This document shows positions 61,168 to 64,000 of a DNA stretch of 64,000 nt, piece by piece. Position numbers and translations under genes: made by a program. The stretch's first letter is position 1; the number at the start of each line of letters is the position of its first letter. The notes beneath the pieces were generated by a model, which was not told the DNA's origin, ran no database searches, and saw only the letters and a program-made list of their open reading frames with translations. The DNA is from Anoplolepis gracilipes (lineage: Eukaryota; Arthropoda; Insecta; Hymenoptera; Formicidae), in contig NC_132973.1 in assembly GCF_047496725.1 (NCBI RefSeq), positions 4,687,233 to 4,751,232 on the forward strand. Direction: 5' to 3'.

Positions 61168-61653
61168 TATGATGGGCGATTTTTTTAAGAAGAATCGATC
61201 TAGAATCGAAGTAACTGAGATCGATGTATTAAAAAAATTGGACCAAAAGAATCGATTTCCTAAAAATCGATCTAAAAAAATCAAGACTACATAACAAAAA
61301 CTAAAAAGTCATGATTTTGTAAGGTGGATTATATTTGCATAACTATAGTAAATTATGTTTTACTTTAAAATAATTTGATTTATAAAATTATTTGACATTA
61401 GTTTCGGAGACACTCAAAAATATTTAAAAAAAGAATAAAAATATTTTAAAACGTTTTTTTTTTTTTTTAAATATATTTATTCAATTTTTTATTCGTGCGC
61501 AGATTGAAAAGCGCCACTTCTGGCACCACTAAACGTATGTATATCAAATCAACAGATCGAAATTCGATTTTCTACAAAAAGAATCGATTTAAAAAAATCA
61601 ATTTTTTGAGGAGATCGATTTTCTGAAAATCGAATCGAGATCGCCCATCACTA
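61168..61653 (+). mobile_element. non-autonomous hAT-like MITE, copy 2
   Basis: 486 bp, same family and same orientation as 15024-15519. Its ends are TATGATGGGCGAT (one base lost from TAGTGATGGG) and ATCGCCCATCACTA. It is flanked by an exact 8-bp duplication, CTCCTAAC (61160-61167 and 61654-61661). Located in fem-1 intron 1. Confidence 0.88.
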
Positions 61654-64000
61654 CTCCTAACTCTCCTTTGTAAAACAACTTGGTGAACAACGGTATCGAA
61701 AGTTTTCCCGCGATCTCTTAGCATTTTCTTACCTACGTCACTTTGTCCGTGTTTGCTCGCGCGCGCGTTAACAGACCGTGCTAAAAAATTGTCTTTAACG
61801 GTATTCTGTTTCTGTACGCGATTTCGAAATGTTTGGCACGGTTAATCCTGCAACAATCTGTGACAAGCTCGCGACGAATACGCAATATAACAAAATTTCG
61901 TTAGAGAAATATTGTACATCGAATTTCGGAATTTTAAATAAATATATTACCACATATGTAGACATTTATTAATCTTTATTTTCATTTATTATTTACTTTT
62001 AATAGCAAACTTTCTTTAATTAATTTAATAATCGATTTTTGTAGCGAAAATAAAACATTCTGCATATGATATTGATAAAGATAAATACATATAAGTAGAA
62101 GACTGCGATTTTATGAATTCAGAAAATAGATTTATAAATAATCGCATTACTAAGGCTCATCAGGTATAATTTCGCATAATTAGTTATAAGATTGTATCCT
62201 TATATCATGATCAGCTGTTATTATTTGTCATAACATTCGTGGAATTTTCTCAGAGAGAGCTATAAATATTCTGACATTGTAAAATTACATCAAAATTTAA
62301 TTCCGATTTTACTCGATATTGAATCACAATCGATTTGTTTAAATTAAACAATCGTTCCCCTTTTATCAAGACGATATTTATTAACCATCCTACTGACACA
62401 AAAATTCATTGAGATTACTTTATCACCTCGATAAGCGCTGATAATAATGTCGTGTGGTAAAAGTCTGGAGAAACGATTCAGTTCTTTTGGCAAAAATCTG
62501 CGGCGAAAGCAAGGGACGCGCGTGCTTTTCTTTCCTCTTAACTCGCGTTTATCTCTCGAGTAGGAAATAGCCTCAGCAAACAGCAGTTATATTTAGTAGC
62601 GGGACGTTCATAGACGTTCTTACGGTTGTATCTGCCTGGTCGCCCCGCGACCCTTCATATACGTTTGCCTCTCTTGGCTTGGCACGTATCATGAAAAGCG
62701 TAGAAATAATGAGAATTCGCCGAGCGAGTTGAAAACTCTCGATGCGCTGATCGCCGGGGCACCATCGATTGACCAACGCAAAATCGCGCTGTTGCGTGGT
62801 TTATCGATGAAATCGAGTGTTGCGTCTCTTCTGCTCTCGACGTGGCAGCGACGTTAAACGCTGGGTAAACACGAGCGATTTGTGTGTACAAGCTCGCCTG
62901 CAGTGTCTAGTCGACAATTCATTAACTATGTATAGAGTACATTTGGCATGCGTGATGTCGTCGAAAGGTTACGTCATTATTTCCATAAAAAAAAAAAATT
63001 AATCGCAAATTCATAGGCACCCAAATGAAACGGATGCAGGATATTCCGCATGCGTGCAATAGTCAACGGTAATCAATTAGGGAACCTAGTAAATTTTAAT
63101 GGAGCAGCAACGATTACAGTATGTTGTTGTATCGAATTAATCGATCGGTGTCAAACGGAAAGAGAGTCAACAAAATATAAATTTTTCACTGTACTTAGTA
63201 ACCGTGTCGATTTATTATTCGGACAAAATGATTAAGATCTAAATTAATTAACCACTTATCTTTTTCTTATATTATCATGACATTATCATTTGTTTATTTG
63301 GTCGCTCACGATGCGTGTTCTGATAAGCATCTTAAAAATATTAATATATTTTGTTGATAATCGCTGATACTTTTCGTTGATGTATTGTATTCAAATGTGA
63401 AAATGTTTTTGAGAAATTTATAGAAATGTTTTATCGATGTCTAAAATAATGACTATACTTAAAAATTATGGCAATGTAGTGGATGTAAATTTTGTTAGAG
63501 CTAATAACGGCGTTTTCGTACTTTGAACATTTTTACACGTCGAAAATTTTTTGCATTTTAAACTTGACATATAAAATGACGATTTCACTGTATATTATTT
63601 AAATTTGTAATGTCTTTTTCTTTTTATAATTAAAATATATTTTTAAAGTCTACATTTATGTCAATTACACTTTCAGATCTCTTTCAATTTATCATCACGA
63701 GTAAATATTTTCGAACAGACAGTATTTTAAAGATATTTCTCTTACACATGAAGAAAAAAATTAATTTTTAATAATATAATCTTTAAATTAATTTTTAATA
63801 TTATACATTTTCTAAAATTAATTTTTGGAAAAATTTTATACTCTCTTGTGGATTTTTTCTTTTGATTAGAATAATTTTGTCTTCGCAATATTCTTGTTAT
63901 ACATAAATCTAGTTAATGAATGCAGCTTTTATCCTAATTTTTTGCCCACAAGTCAAGAATTAATTCAGGCCCCTTGAAAAGTAAGATATAATAAATTTTC

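Larger units (their letters stand above)
59134..64000. other. fem-1 intron 1 (partial)
   Basis: No further exon found. It contains a (TA)n run (59712-59753), a GC-rich island (about 60530-60710) and a hAT-like MITE (61168-61653). The rest is AT-rich, with a GC-richer patch at 62450-62960 where nothing is recognised. Confidence 0.7.

Overview
This is animal nuclear DNA from an insect. The splice-site style, the groucho and fem-1 protein sequences, the AT-rich background crowded with (GA)n/(CT)n/(TA)n microsatellites, and the many small foldback transposons all fit Hymenoptera, most likely an ant; the clade is an inference. There are no bacterial-type genes, operons or CRISPR arrays. Most long open frames here are microsatellite or transposon read-through, so only two protein-coding genes can be defended.

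Left 42 kb (minus strand): the 5' part of groucho (gro), the Groucho/TLE co-repressor. Seven exons can be joined in frame: 41702-41667, 20165-20059, 19636-19573, 9408-9364, 1663-1601, 1509-1435 and 1243-1211. Together they give 141 codons covering the N-terminal Q (tetramerisation) domain. The gene runs off the left edge, so the GP, CcN, SP and WD40 parts lie outside. Introns are about 21.5 kb, 0.42 kb, 10.2 kb, 7.7 kb, 91 bp and 191 bp; the seventh is cut by the window edge.

Middle (about 41.8-58.7 kb): a roughly 17 kb intergenic region between two divergently transcribed genes. It holds foldback repeats, a dead non-LTR retrotransposon 3' end (about 54655-55330), GC-rich microsatellite islands at 49.0-51.9 kb, and a weak unrecognised ORF pair near 56.4-57.0 kb.

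Right end (plus strand): the first coding exon of a fem-1 gene (59074-59133, 20 codons), an ankyrin-repeat substrate receptor of a CUL2 ubiquitin ligase. Its predicted TATA-less promoter (Inr plus DPE) sits just downstream of a very regular 7-bp minisatellite. The rest of the window is fem-1 intron 1.

The repeats are the richest part of the window: two hAT-like MITEs with exact 8-bp target duplications, TTAA-flanked piggyBac-like MITEs, TA-type elements with long inverted repeats (two inverted copies bracket gro exon 4), a 5S rRNA-derived insert with a 17-bp target duplication, a nested insertion, a diverged tandem repeat of about 200 bp, and two perfect 64-bp palindromes. No clearly new biological system is evident. 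The best leads are inverted repeats around the in-frame 45-nt gro exon 4, the start-stop uORF next to the fem-1 start codon, and the 7-mer array at the fem-1 promoter.
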